Positions 1-21,935 are shown, numbered from the stretch's first letter. The stretch: 64,000 nt of DNA from Elysia chlorotica (GCA_003991915.1 RQTK01000521.1:170871-234870); one strand, 5' to 3'. Numbers and translations are program-made. The notes: a model not told the origin generated them from the letters alone.

Positions 1-42
1 GAGAGAGGGCAGGCGGCAGGGGGGGGGGGGGAGAGAGAGAAA
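1..42. repeat. GA/G-rich low-complexity tract
   Basis: The window opens in a GA-rich and poly-G stretch. It is probably the end of a longer purine microsatellite that continues outside the window. Confidence 0.8.
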
Positions 43-1082
43 TGTGAAAGATTTAAGTTAAGGAAATGAAAGACCCCTTACGGTGAGGTATGTGGCAGAG
101 TAAACTGTAAAAATTTGCTCTCTTTGAAATTAAGAATGCACCAGAATTTAAAGACATTCAGGTATTAGATCGGATAGAGCAAGACACCGTGACGGAGTTG
201 CTTTTCAGATGTTGTTTTTTTTATACTCATCTAGAATCTGTGTATAATGAGAGTGGAAAAAAGGCAAAATATTCAAAAGTATAAAATTATTTTAAGAATA
301 CTAAAAGGATCCATAGGAAATTTTTTTTTTAGAAAAAACTCTGAGCTTTTTAAACTTTTGAGTCAAACTTAGGACGTGTTGGCATATAAAATGAAATGTG
401 TAAAGTAACGTTTTAGTAGATATGCCTTTTTAATGCATTAACAAGTACTTTAGCCTGGTATGTGCATTCAAGTATTCTAAGAAGTAGAGTAAAAGGGTGA
501 GGATAAAGGGGAGTCAAGATGAAAGTAACTCTTTTTTATGTAACTCTTTTTGCATATTTCCCTCTGGCTTCAACCTACAAATAACACAAAGTTCGCTTGG
601 TTGCCCAGTAATTATTTCAAATTCAAAGAGAGACACACGACATCAAAAGCAAAGCTAGAAAACGCTGGAAATAAAAATAACATACAGTTACAATATTTAA
701 TACGGCAACGAATCATGAAATAAAGTACACTGTACCATCTTGCTCTTTTTGGACAATCTCTTTGTGAATCTGAGACTACCGGTGTTAGCACTTTTTTGTT
801 GTTGTCGTGATTTTTAAACGTACTTTGTTCTACTGGGAACTGTTGTCCTTATATTTCTCTGAGAAACGTGTAGTGCAGTGGACCTAATTCTTGAGATGAT
901 TTTTCTTTTAAAGAAAGAATAATAAGAGTATTATAACCTTAACGCTGCACTGTTCAAAGTAATGCGGTCAGAGAAGGGAAGTTTTCTTCTGTTTAAACGT
1001 TTTTAAAAAGGTTCTTCCAGAGAGTTCTTTACCGCAAAGCGATCCATGAATTTGATACCCAGGGTTTCCTCGGTCACATAAA
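43..1082. other. Non-coding stretch, nothing recognised
   Basis: AT-rich sequence with short poly-A and poly-T runs. I see no conserved coding exon, RNA gene or element here. The part nearest 1082 may belong to the 3' UTR of the minus-strand GPCR gene. Confidence 0.5.
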
Positions 1083-1097
1083 ATGATTCAGGGAAAA

Positions 1098-1176
1098 GGT
1101 GGCTATGTCGGGGAAACGAGCCAGGGATCTCTGGCAAAAAGTCGATGCGCTTTATCAATTAAGCTACCTTGTCCCC
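1098..1176 (-). mobile_element. tRNA-like sequence (SINE head or tRNA pseudogene)
   Basis: On the minus strand there is a box A-like TAGCTTAATTGATAAAGCGC and, about 30 nt further on, a box B-like GGCTCGTTTCCCC. The spacing fits a tRNA. The acceptor stem does not pair, so a working tRNA is unlikely. It sits just past the GPCR stop codon, probably in that gene's 3' UTR. It differs from the main SINE family of this window. Confidence 0.4.
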
Positions 1177-1184
1177 GTGCTGTT

Positions 1185-4641
<3,457 letters not shown>

Positions 4642-4709
4642 GGTGGTTTCGCTCTTTGGCTACCTTTGAGGGCGAACATTGGATGGAATTGCTTCACAAA
4701 AATGTTGAT

Positions 4710-5177
4710 CTGTGAAAGGAAACTAATAGTTAGAAACAAAACAAAATATTCTTCTTTTTTTTATATGTACATGGGATTTAAGATTTTTCAACCCACTTAA
4801 TGTTGATGATATACTGCCATTATCTTTTTGTATAGTTGCTCGACAAGTAAAGTACTTACAATAAAGCAAAAGCTCTATGGCCGTTAGACGTCTAATTAAG
4901 AGAACTAAAATCAATAGGGAAAAGGTAAACCAATAACTATTATGTGATCCCATATGAGTAAATATATGATTCCAAGCATACTGATTTGAAGAACGTTTTA
5001 TGCATGATCCCATTCTAGAGGGGATATCTTTTATAATTTCTTTTCACTAGGTGCACACTGGTAAAGACTGCTCCATTTTACTCTCTAAATAATTTACGTT
5101 AACTGCTTAAATGGTAGAAAAAAGTGTCTACAATATGATATACTTCTCTCCTATATTTAAAGTCTTATACAGGAGTC
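4710..5177. other. Upstream of the GPCR gene, nothing recognised
   Basis: AT-rich sequence upstream of the proposed non-coding GPCR exon. The promoter must lie here or further right, but I see no clear TATA box or conserved site. Confidence 0.4.
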
Positions 5178-5424
5178 GTTGTTGTTGTTGTTGTTAAGTT
5201 GGTTTAACGTCCAACATCAGCATTATAGTGGACGGACTCCAAGACTGACGTCTGACAATTTTTTGCGCTGCCACACACGAGACAGGGCGGAGATACCATG
5301 ACTCCTGTCTCAGCCGGTCACATTTAAACTGACACCGACCCAACCAGTAGGGAGCGAAATCGCCAGGGCTCGAACCTGGACCTTTTGCGTCGAAAGGCGA
5401 TGTTCTACCCCAGGGCCAGCGCCT
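5178..5424 (-). mobile_element. tRNA-derived SINE with (AAC)n tail (copy B)
   Basis: Full-length copy on the minus strand. It has a head with box B GGTTCGAGCCC, the shared body, and a clear (AAC)n tail (plus-strand GTT repeat 5178-5195). A run of C (G in element sense) abuts the 5' end at 5425 onward. This copy shows the family's simple trinucleotide tail best. Confidence 0.9.
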
Positions 5425-5434
5425 CCCCCCCCCC

Positions 5435-6417
5435 TTTCTATACGATTCCATGGTTTGATAAATATTAATATTTGTCAGCAAATATAAAGTATCCAAACTT
5501 TATGATAGAGCCACATATCAAAACACTCGTATAAAGCTATGAACAAACAAGAAAATTTAATTAAAACTAAAATTCAGCTACACTTAAGACGGTCAAGGTT
5601 AACAATGAAAACAATCTCAATTCTTTAAAATTTGGAAGTCTAATTTAGCCTACAAATTGAATAGATAAAACTTTAATGTTGAGCAAATAGACGCAAAGTA
5701 AGTTGTTTTCATGAATTTCTCACGCTCAATAGTATATTATGTTATGGTTTACATATTTCATCTAAACACTTTTCTCTGGAAAACAAGCTGTCGGGAACTT
5801 CTACAGAAAACTAAGACATCAAAACTTGAGAAAGAAGGCAATCGCAAATCAGCCATATAGTCCGCCTGCGTGGATAAAAATAATTAATAAATACGCGCAC
5901 ACAAGACTCTCTTAAGACCTGACTACTCTTTGTTGCCATGAAATATGAGAGTAAACACGGGAGGAAAAGACCATGTTGGAGAAAACACCGAACCATCTAG
6001 AACGATACAGTCCAAATCAAATTATTCGACTTGACTGTGGCATATGTTTGGGTTTCCTGGCCGTCACCGAGCTCGTAAAACCGTTACTTGAAACAAAGCT
6101 GTAAAAATGTTTTATTGCTGCATCACCGTGAGACCGGCTGTCGTGTAAGGTCCGGGACAGGTCCGGGAAACAAAAACTGTTGCGGTCATTTGTGTCGATG
6201 AAGTTCTAAGGCTTGAAATTAAGCATGTATGTATTTGCCATTTTATGCGCAATAATTTTCATTTTGTACCAGTGAAAGTAGAGAAGTAATTAGTAGTTGT
6301 GCTGTCGAAAAACAAAACCGTTGCATTTATGTTGTGAAGATCATGACAAAGTTTAATTTTATAAGATGGTTGTTCTATGCTTATGGTGGCATTTGAGGAC
6401 AAAAAGGTGTACGTGTG

Positions 6418-6432
<15 letters not shown>
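5435..6432. other. Intergenic, nothing recognised
   Basis: No coding exon or element could be supported. Open frames here are short and lack family features or plausible splice borders. Confidence 0.5.
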
Positions 6433-6482
<50 letters not shown>

Positions 6483-6599
6483 CAGACAGACAGACAGACA
6501 GACAGAGAGAGAGAGAGAGAGAGGCAGACAGACAGACAGACAGACAATCAGTTAGACAGTCAGTCAGACAGACAGACACACATACAGACAGAGACATGC

Positions 6600-6649
<50 letters not shown>

Positions 6650-6789
6650 AGGGTGTTGCTTAGCGTCCAGCTTTAGCAATAGCATAGTGTGGGCTATATT
6701 GTGGACGGAACCCAAGATTAACGTTTGACAAGTTTACGTGCGGCAACAAAAACAGTGCAGGGATACCATGACTGTCTCAGCCGGTCACA

Positions 6790-6850
<61 letters not shown>

Positions 6851-6858
6851 TAGAGAGC

Positions 6859-6952
<94 letters not shown>

Positions 6953-7045
6953 GACAGACAAACAGACAGACAGACAGATAGACAGAAAGACAGAGGAACA
7001 CAAAGACAGAGAGAGAGAGAAAGAGAGAGACAGAGACAGACAGAC

Positions 7046-7084
<39 letters not shown>

Positions 7085-7102
7085 GACAAGTAGAGAGAGA
7101 GA

Positions 7103-7157
<55 letters not shown>
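6433..7157. repeat. GA / CAGA compound microsatellite field
   Basis: Long runs of (GA)n alternate with (CAGA)n from 6433 to 6642 and from 6795 to 7157, with a SINE fragment between them. All long open frames here are simple-sequence artefacts (Ser-Leu or Arg-Glu repeats). A shorter (GT)n tract follows at 7282-7301. Confidence 0.95.
6653..6793 (-). mobile_element. Truncated SINE (copy C) inside the GA field
   Basis: It carries the 3' half of the window's main SINE (CGGCTGAGACAG, then a diverged GTCTTGGG region, then the tail). The tRNA head is missing. The break falls at the conserved ACATTTAA position, exactly where (GA)n begins. Confidence 0.8.
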
Positions 7158-7158
<1 letters not shown>

Positions 7159-7301
7159 ACATGGGTGAATGTTCGAGATGTGCCCATACCCTTTCTGCTT
7201 TCTTTCCTTTTTTTAGTGCTTCGCTCGATTTTTGTTGTTAGGCAAAAATTGATATCAATGGTATTTGAGAAAGAAACAAAGGTGTGTGTGTGTGTGTGTG
7301 T

Positions 7302-8766
7302 GCGTGGGTGGGTTGGGGAAGGGTTCAAAGAGAGAAAGCGGGGAGGAGGGAGAGAGACAGAGGCAGAGACTGAAAGAGAAAGGCATAGCGGGACATTGGA
7401 GATTGGCTGATTTTGACCCTGAATACCACAAAGGAAATAATCTTTGGAGGCTTAACTCTTTCTTTTTTTGTAAAGCAAGCAGACAACTGTTTGTTTTTGG
7501 CTCCAAGATTAAAAAACTTAGTTAATAGAAAATGCTATCATTATAATGCTTCTACTTTCACATTGACTACATAGCTTCCACCAAGCCAGAATTTGTCACA
7601 ATCTCACGTAATGAGTCCAAAGTGCAGTTGCCTCAGTACTGAGATAAGAGTGGAAAATTATGTACTGCTATCTTTCTATGGAATAGTTATTTTCTCACCA
7701 ATCCAGGTCAAATTTCGCTTTATATATTCCTTTTTGGGGGTTAAGTCTGAACCACAACTAGGCTCATAGTGTGAGACCAATACACAAATATAATAATTTT
7801 GCTGCTAAAAATTATATCAATGAAAAGCAAACATAATGCAGAAGTTATCTTAGTGGAATCTAATTTTATTCAACAAGTAGCAAAAAAAAAGTCTGCACAA
7901 TAATATTAATATTTTGACATATTACAGAAATATTCCTTTTAGTCTTTTTTGCTTACTGCCATGTTCTGCATTGTAACTTCTATATTTAATCATAATGTTT
8001 TACAGACCATGCAGCTAAAAATTGCCCTTTCAACTGTCGTTTCCACCCTTTTCTTGTTCTAATGTTTCTTGTCCAATTTTTTTTTTTTAAGAAAGCAATT
8101 TTGAAAGACAAGATAAAATTGGAGATATACTACAAGTGAAGTAATTGGTTGATCTAACATTAGTAGCGAGTTATATCTATATGTAACGGAAGAGAATATT
8201 CCAAAATACAGTCGAAAACTGGGAACAGCAATAAAATATTTGTAAATATGATCATTATAAATTATATTTATATGTAACAAATGCACATTCACACATTAAA
8301 CCAAAAATATTCTTCTCAGAAAGTAATGTTACCACACACACACAAAAAATGTTGATCATAGGAGTAGAGTCAAAATTTCTGAAACATTGATTGATTCTGT
8401 TGCAATTCAAATTAAAGATGATAACTATAATTATTACATGTACAAGCTTGAGGTACTAATAATATTTTGTTCCAAAAAGAAAGTTAACAAGTACATAAAC
8501 AAGTTTCTTTCATTGAATCATTTGAAAAACATGGTCAATGAAAATTTCAAATGCACATTCTTTCATTAACAAAACATTCAACAATATATCTTAATGTTTG
8601 AAATTCTTAACATTTTCTCCTCCCCATTTTTTTTTTGTTCTATTGCCACAGAAATTTGGCATATAAGATCAAAATTTAGAGCAAGGTTGTTATTTAATCC
8701 ATTCATTGTATCAAATTTTCACAAAATCATTCTCAAACTCAGGCTCAACTTCTCAATCTCAGTGTC
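7302..8766. other. Intergenic and DECR1 3' flank, nothing recognised
   Basis: AT-rich. The DECR1 3' UTR must begin at 8766 going left. An ATTAAA on the minus strand near 8694-8699 could be its poly(A) signal, but that is weak evidence. Confidence 0.4.
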
Positions 8767-14760
<5,994 letters not shown>

Positions 14761-15231
14761 GTTTGTTTACAAGCATTTGCAAATTGCAATGAGCAACGAT
14801 GAGCGATCTCTGTAACTCTGTTCTGTCAATGGAGGAGGTGTCATTGATAAATTAAGTTTTACAATTTACAAAAGAAATATCAGCCATGAAAGTAAAGATA
14901 GTGATTATATCACTATTATATTATTTTATATTATTGTTATTGTGTAAACCCTCCAAACTTTTTTAGATAAAAAAACAAATTTAAAACATTGTATGGAGTC
15001 TATTTAAAACAAAAATAAATAGTCCCTGGAAAGGACGAAAGTTATCGGTCGTACCTACTTTCGATATCTAGGCCCCAAAACAATGATAGTGAAAGTGAAG
15101 TCTACAGCACTATTATCCCTTTGATACTAACTTATTAATTTTACATAACGACAACGCAAGACTTGGACTGAACTCTTAGATCAGTAAATTCAAGGTTTTC
15201 ATGCCTTTTGGTGTTCTTGAACGAGTCCATT
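14761..15231. promoter_or_regulatory. Shared upstream region of DECR1 and BOLA3
   Basis: 471 bp separate the two divergent start codons. Both products go to the mitochondrion. The segment is AT-rich and I see no clear TATA box on either strand. A bidirectional promoter is an inference from layout only. Confidence 0.5.
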
Positions 15232-18200
15232 ATGTTTTCACATACTCTGTTACGACAGGTAAGATTTCATTTACACAAAAGAGATTAAATGTAACATCAC
15301 AAACAGTTATAAATACATATAAAATAAGAATTTTAAAAGATGTATCTTGGCCAGATTAGATCTAGACTGAGGTAGGGCCTAGATCTAGACTAAGATCTAG
15401 ATCTAGATGTAGAGAGACAAAGTTGTTATTTTTTAATTAACTTTAAACTAATAAAAGATAGGGATTGTCTACGAGTGTCGTAACCTTACACAGTACCTAG
15501 ACAACAGTCTAAACATGGTAAGCCTGTACTAGACCACTCTACGGTAACCGTATAGGCCTAGATCAACAGTTTCTTAATTTTATTTTTACCACTCCATTTT
15601 TATCCACATCAATTAAATATTAGTCTGACCATCTCGAATGTCTCATTCTTTAGTTTTTTTCCCTGACATTTCTAATTTACCGTCTCATAGTTAGCTCTAG
15701 GGGTCGTAAGTACAACAACATCTCAGTAAGATTACAACTTGTCTTTAAAGAAAATGTCCAAATGAGAAGTTAAGACAAGTTGTAAGCTACCTCAGTGTTT
15801 TACTCACCACTTAGATGCATTCAAAAATAAAAATAAAACTTTCTTTCTAGTGTGTTTTTTTTAACTTTAGTTTAGTATCATGATTCAACTGCCCTCTCTT
15901 TTTTTGATTAGATCTAGTTTTTTAGTTGTAAATATTGGTTTTTATGTTTATTTTTTTTATCTCTATTCGTGAGCTATTTAATCAAGACATGAATCCAGTT
16001 GCTTTAAAGTACAGAGAATTTGTAATTTTTACTAACTTTCAATCAATGCACTTAAAAAAATATAGATTGAATATTCCTGCTTATAAATATATATTACTAT
16101 ATTTTAATATTGTTGTTTTTCTTTTAAAATGCCTTACAATTAAAAAGGGAATAATTTGTTACTTTTGTGTGGTATTCTCTCTTTTTAGCTACAGATTTTT
16201 ACAAGAAAATCTTTGATGGGCAGTGATACATTTCGCTTGACATCACACCTACGAGCTTTCTCAACATCAGATCCCACTGGTACTGGGGATAAAGAAGACC
16301 TCACAGCAGGGGAGAAACGTCTTATGGACAAAATTCAGAAGCAATTTCCTGATGCAACCCATGTTGAAGTTTCAGATGTCTCAGGTATTATTTTTTTCTT
16401 TTGGTATGACCATCAAATTTTACCAAAAATGTTTTGTTACTTTCTTTATAAATCCATGTCCACCATGAAGTGCCAGGCTTTGTACCATTGGCAATCATAC
16501 TCCTCAAAACATACAGATTCTTGGTTGCTTTTTATACCTCTATATGATTTTCTTAGTTCTTGCTCTTGTTTTAATTTTCTGAAAACTCAATTTTGCATAC
16601 GTGCTGTTCTTGATGTTCCAGTGTTTTTTTATTCTTTCCATTACTTGAGATTATAAAATACTATGTACATTTACTAAATTCAACCTCTGATTGATTTTTT
16701 TTTTATATTACTTCATGTTGTTGTTGTTGTTGTTGTTGTTGTTATTGATCCAGGGATGTATGTACTTTCGTCTGACACTCCCTTGCTATGTAGTGAAAGA
16801 TGCATGTTTTCTTCAGCTATCGTGCAGTTGCGTAGAGGGTGTTATCTAGGTTTGGTCTCAGAGGGAGGAGGAAGGTGGTGTTCCTCCAATTTGTGCATAT
16901 ACAGTCAAATCTGCTCAAGTGACCACCTGTCTAAGACGACCACCTGGTCAAGCGACCAGCTATCCACCACTCCCTTGATTTTTTACTATATAAATACACC
17001 CCATAAAACGACCACCTCTCCAACGCAACCGCGACCATATATTTTCTCTACCAAAATGGCCTTTAACCCATTAAAGCGACCACCCCATAACATCATTTAC
17101 CAGTCTTGACCATGAAAGGTGCGGCCAATAAAAGATGACTTAACATTCGGTATGTTTGTTTGACATGCTTCACTGACCACCACAAGCCAGTGCGTCGATG
17201 TTGGGAAGATTGTGTGTCTAGACAGGTGTCAGACAAGAAGACCTCGGTGAACGGCGGATTGCAACTTCAAAAGACCATGAGTCAAAGTTCCATAAATGGT
17301 CGTTCCTTCCTTTTATGGTCATCAAGCTTCCACTCAGTTTTACATAAAACTCGGATTATGGAAAATCTGTCTTCAAACTCATTTGATCCATCGTGACAGC
17401 AGTGCAGTTTAACCACTGAATAAAAATGGAAACCAAGCAAAGCAAAAAGACGTTAAACTTTCAACAACACATTGAAGTTATCAAGTTGGCGGAAGCGGGA
17501 GCTTCCCAGCGTCAATTAGCGGAGAAGTTTGGAGTTGGAAAAACTCAGATCCAGAAAACCTTGAAGGGAAAAGCAAACCACCTTGCAGATTTTGACAATG
17601 CAGCTCCTTTGAGTAAAAAAAGAAACCAAAGAGTGACAGGCAACGAGGAAATCAATGAACTTGTGTACAGGTGGTTTACCAATGCCACACAGCGCAAAAT
17701 CAATGTCACTGGTCCGATTCTCAAGGAGAAGGCTTTGGAATTTGCATCGACCTTCATGTTTCCAGTTTTTCGGCTTCCAGTGGTTAGCTCGAATCATTCA
17801 TCAAACGCAACAACATGAATTTTGGGAAGCTGTGCGGTGAATCTGGTGATGTGGATGCAAGTGTCGTCAAGACGTGGAAGGAGCGTCTCTCTACACTCCT
17901 TGAAGGCTACAATGATACAGACATCTTCAACATGGATGAGAGTGGTCTTTTTTTCAAGACATCTTCAGACAAGTCTTTTTATGTCAAAGGTGAAAAGTGT
18001 GGTGGCGGCAAGAAGAGCAAAGAGAGGCTAACAATTTCGCTTTGCGCCAACCTGGTGGGAGAAAAAGAACCTGTGGTAGTCATCGGCAAGTCAGCGAGAC
18101 CCAGAGCATTTGGAAATCTGGATATCAAATGCCTACCAGTAGACTACAGACATTCAAGAAAGGCTTGGATGAACATTGTTTTGACCTGTCCAAGACGACC

Positions 18201-21200
18201 ACCTGTCCAAGACGACCACTTTGACCCAGGATCTTCAGTGGTCGTCTTAGACAGGTTTGACTGTAGTCACGCAGTGAGCTCATTAGGGGACGTGAAGGCT
18301 GTATTTTGTTTAGATGGAAGTTTAGTTCTAAGTCGAAAGATTGTGGATTGATCTTTCCTGGATAGGAAGTTGATGTGGTTTTGATGTGTTCATGTGTTTG
18401 AAGGCTGCTCTTCCTGTCTTGCCCATGACCCGTCTGTCCATCTAATCTTGCTTTAAGTTTTTTTTAATGATTTGCTCTGCAATGTTTAGTGTAACAGGTG
18501 TGTCAGATTGTTCCTGTTGAGATCTCTTTTTTGTGAATATGTCTGCTCTATCATTTCCATGTGTATTGTAGTGTCCTGGGATCCATTACATTTGTTAGGT
18601 TGATGCCAAAGGATGCCATTAGATGGTGTGATATATTATATTACTTCATACAACTGTGAGGGCTTAGAAATCGCATGAGAAGATTAGGTGGCTATTGAAT
18701 GTAAATGGAAACTTTGTCAAACTTACCATTAGTTTTATACAATTACACAAAAAAAGTTAGACAGTGTAGCTTGTTTTGTTTGTTTGTTTGTCTTAAAAAA
18801 AAACATAAGTTTTGCTTGAAAACTTAGTAAGGAGTAGGCAATCAATTACTCATGGTAATGGATAGTTAATTATAAATTGCTATTTCATTTGGTTTGGTTG
18901 ATTGGCTATTATTGTCGGAACTGAGGAGGGAGGAGGATGTGGGGGGAGTAAAAGTACCTTAAGATGTGTAAATTTAAGATTCTGTCCCATTCCATACTTT
19001 TCTTTATCAGCAAAAGTTTATTTTTATATCTGGAAATTCAAACTAACTACACTATAAAAATATATTTCAACTAGCTTAGTGCATGTGAGCTAACAAATTA
19101 TAATTATAATTGATGTACCAATTCCTTTTTTTTTTCAGCCAAAAGAGAATACTTGTAAATTATATGGTACCTAAAGTTATTGCAAAAGCCATTTCAACTT
19201 CAGTAGTGCATGCCTACAACAGCACCCACTGCGGCGGAACTATTGCTACAGCGGCACTTTTCAAAAATCCCCATTTTATCTACCATGTAGAGCCTATTGC
19301 TTGCAAATGCTTGGATTTAACGGGACATGGAAATGTGAAGTTTGATACAGTGTGTAAATGTAATAATACGGAAGGGAAAGGGGTGTTCAATTAGGCATGC
19401 AGTCAAATATACAGCAATGGAATTGGTCAGCCCAGTGAAAAAAGAGGTGGAGATAGGGAAACTGGAAGACAGAGACTGTTTTTTTCTGCAAGTCAGCGTA
19501 CTATCGGCTATATTGTGGAGAGAGAGAATGAGAGAGAGAGAGGGGGGGCTGTGAGAAACAGAATCAAGCTAACAGGAAAACCAATGAACTAATGACAGCC
19601 TATTTCAACTTTTCAAGAGTCATGAGTCAAGTTAGTTTTGTGTTTAAAAAGGGAGATAATAACAATAATGTTGCAAATTGGATTTTTCAGTAGTGTTTTC
19701 TTGACTTAGCGGGAGCTCTCTTACAGCAGAATTTTTGTTCTGGAACCAAAATTCCCACTGTAGTCATGTTTTACTGTATCTATATGGTATGGATGTGGTA
19801 TCGGCCATAATAATAAAACTCCTTACAGATCTTCTTTGGTATGTTTGGTATGTTATGTCATACTCATAGATATTTACTTTGTGATACACATCAATTTTTT
19901 TTTTAATTCCAGGTGGCTGTGGTGCTATGTACCAGATTTCGATAGAATCCCCACAATTCAAAGGATTGAGGACAATCCAACAACACCGGATGGTGAATGA
20001 GGTGCAATATCAATATCTAACCAACTACGTAATGTAACGATGATAATTACTGTATGAGACATCATTTGCCCCAAAGTACATTATGATGAAAGTTAAGGTA
20101 ATAAAGTGTGACGTTGATTTAGAGAACTTTAAAAGTGAGGTAGAATTTCAAATAGATATATTCTATATTTTAAACCACTAATCAATAATTTTTAGCAATT
20201 AATGATACATAGATTTAAGTTGGGAGAGAATGGAAGTGAGAAAATTTTTTGTTGTGTTACTTCATGGCAGTAAAAATAGTTGGCAAAATGGGTGTCATAA
20301 TATTAATTGAATTGATGAGCAAGTAACTGGCAATTTCGTCATGCCAATAGTTTGGTAAAACTCATTCAAAATCCTTGCTTGCTAGAATTAAGCTACACTT
20401 CAGACTCAGAGGAATTTATTATTAATACATATATTAACACATTAAAATCTTTATGCAGCTGATCAATTATCATCCTGCATGCTCAAAGTGAGGCACAATC
20501 TCAGCATCTCAGGACAGGTTTTTTTTTTTAAGTTTCTAACTAATGTTTCACTCTATCATTATATGGGGCATCCATTACAGAAAAGCTAAAAAAATGTATT
20601 TGAAATACATGATTCCATCTGTTTACTATGAACCATGATTTGTAGGTGTTGGTGATCATGCACCTCTCTTCTCTAGCCTTTCTGAGCTTATCTTTTCTCA
20701 TTGTTTTTCCTTGTTGCTCTGACCTTCAATTATTCAAATTATTATAAGATTATAGACCTTTTCTCTTCTCATCACATGTCCAAAGAAGACTGCTTGGCTT
20801 CTTCAAATAGTACAAGTATGAGTGATCTTTTTATATAAGGTTCCTGTAGGTCTGTCTAATTAAATTTCTTTGCTGTCAAAGAGATTCTGAACATTCTCCT
20901 GAGAAACCATGTTTCAACTGCCTCCAATTTCTTCTGTGTTTGTTTTGGTGTTTGAGCATGGTTATTCTTAAGAAGTCATAACACATAGCTTTAATGGTTT
21001 ACAAGAATATTACTTACTATAGAAGTACTCAGTTGAAGTAGTGTTTATATAGAACAGGTCTGTTTAGACGCTGTTCTTTTTTCGGAGTCTTTCCCCTGCC
21101 TAGTTGAGTGTTTCGCCATTAGTGATACCTCATCAGTTGCCTCCCACTGATATGCCACATGCTTTCCATGGCTTCATCGTAACCCTGAAATGGTAGGCTA

Positions 21201-21897
21201 AATGGTAGCTCATTCTTGCCCAAGAAACTCATAGGCTAGCAGATAGAGGTTCAGTTAAAATTTACTCTTAAATACTACACAAAAAAGCAGAGATATAATT
21301 ATCAGTCTGTTTTTCATGATTTGAGTAATATAACACTGTGTTATCCTTTTTAAAAAGTAGTTGTTGTTTTTTTTGTTATTGTAGGATATATATATATGTA
21401 ATAATTGTTACAAGAATAATGTGCAACCTGCTATAAAAATGACAGAAAACCGTGATTGTGGATTTATAAGTCCTTTGAAAAATCGTTTCTAGTACAGTTG
21501 TGCATACTTACAACAACACCCGCTGTAGTAAGACATTTCAAGAATTCCTGTTTTCTACCATTACATCTGCTTGGATTTAACAGGACATGCAAATGGGTGA
21601 ACTTGGGTACAGCTGGAGAAGGGAGCAAGCTTTAGTTCCAAATTAACTGTCACTGAACCTGTACAGCATTGTTCTGCGCCAGTCAGAAACCTAAACACAA
21701 CTGTCTATGCCCAAGGCTAAGTCTAGACAAAGGATGTGATCGTATTGTGAAGTGCAGTGTGTAATAATACAGGGAATATAATTATCTTGCTTTTCACTTA
21801 TTTGTTATCTTTTTGTTTATTTCAGGCTCTGGCAAAGGAAATTGAGAATATGCATGGGCTTCAACTTAACACAAAGGCGTCTGACACAAATAAATAA
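15232..21897 (+). CDS. BOLA3: BolA-like protein 3, mitochondrial (BOLA3), 4 exons, 127 aa
   Basis: Small BolA-fold protein that works with GLRX5/NFU1-type factors to place 4Fe-4S clusters on mitochondrial enzymes such as lipoate synthase and complexes I/II. Exons: 15232-15258, 16189-16384, 19913-20001, 21826-21897 (stop TAA); phases 0, 1, 0. The Arg/Ser-rich N-terminus (residues 1 to about 33) looks like a matrix presequence. The BolA core follows: [13 protein letters not shown] then GGCGAMY at 75-81. Cys77 is the family's cluster ligand position, and the invariant His99 lies in [14 protein letters not shown] at about 21928 follows the stop. Exon 2 might begin at 16195 instead, using the second CAG, which loses two residues. 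The first exon has only 9 codons and is less certain than the rest. Confidence 0.93.
15355..15412. repeat. Cluster of AGATCTAGATCT-like palindromic motifs
   Basis: Five to six overlapping GATCTAGA/CTAGATC units lie within about 60 bp just downstream of BOLA3 exon 1. Single related motifs occur at about 10978, 11105, 11790, 14579 and 15909. Confidence 0.7.
16714..16742. repeat. (GTT)n microsatellite in BOLA3 intron 2
   Basis: About 9 GTT units. No SINE body follows, so this may be an orphan tail. Confidence 0.85.
16902..18263 (+). mobile_element. Pogo/Tigger-like DNA transposon, internally deleted, 1362 bp
   Basis: Inverted ends both start CAGTCAAA and contain CTGTCTAAGACGACCAC, and the element is flanked by TA on each side (16900-16901 and 18264-18265). 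This fits the Tc1/mariner-pogo group. Subterminal blocks repeat GACGACCACCTG. The transposase relic is described separately. The right end follows the transposase frame abruptly at about 18173, which suggests loss of the 3' half of the gene. Confidence 0.88.
17426..18173 (+). pseudogene. Pogo/Tigger-type transposase relic
   Basis: The N-terminal part (17426 to about 17760) has a CENP-B/Tigger-like helix-turn-helix ([18 protein letters not shown]). Near 17760-17815 the frame shifts and a TAG replaces the expected Trp of the G-W-L motif in the second DNA-binding domain. The next frame (17815 onward) gives the first catalytic aspartate region, [12 protein letters not shown]. The protein then ends in the right terminal repeat, so the second and third catalytic acids are missing. 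It cannot encode an active enzyme. Confidence 0.85.
19110..19420. repeat. Dispersed repeat in BOLA3 intron 2
   Basis: Blocks such as AGTGCATGCCTACAACAGC and TTGGATTTAACGGGACATG recur in diverged form at about 21490-21605 in intron 3. A weaker match lies near 22605-22650. An ORF here has no recognised domain. I treat the sequence as a decayed transposon-like repeat of unknown type. Confidence 0.55.
20640..20950 (-). mobile_element. Decayed LINE 3' coding fragment in BOLA3 intron 3
   Basis: On the minus strand the frame reads [17 protein letters not shown] and, about 130 bp later in a shifted frame, FGHVMRR. Both are hallmarks of the region after the reverse transcriptase in RTE/BovB-like and related non-LTR elements. 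Several stops and frameshifts are present. Confidence 0.65.
21490..21605. repeat. Second copy of the intronic dispersed repeat
   Basis: Diverged copy of the 19110-19420 sequence: a block like GTGCATACTTACAACAACACC, then TTGGATTTAACAGGACATG. Orientation is the same. Confidence 0.55.
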
Positions 21898-21935
21898 CAC
21901 TGATAGATATGGAAAATTACAGCTGTGAATAAATC

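Larger units (their letters stand above)
16745..18610 (-). mobile_element. Decayed LINE with RNase H segment, split by a DNA transposon
   Basis: On the minus strand at about 18541-18598 the frame reads [15 protein letters not shown], the C-terminal signature of the RNase H domain found in some non-LTR retrotransposons. It is preceded by a stop and followed by Lys/Gln-rich sequence. The left part (16745-16899) lies on the other side of the inserted pogo-like element. I cannot place the LINE in a clade by eye. Confidence 0.65.

Noticed and set aside
5811..5996. 61-aa minus ORF before the GPCR
   Set aside because: Cys-rich start but no signal peptide cleavage context, splice partners or family.
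6259..7525. Many overlapping ORFs of Ser-Leu, Arg-Glu and Val-Cys repeats
   Set aside because: They are translations of (GA)n, (CAGA)n and (GT)n microsatellites on both strands, open in several frames at once.
16385..16656. 147-aa ORF extending BOLA3 exon 2
   Set aside because: It runs through the GT donor at 16385. The conserved G-G-C-G-A-M-Y block continues at 19913 in the right phase.
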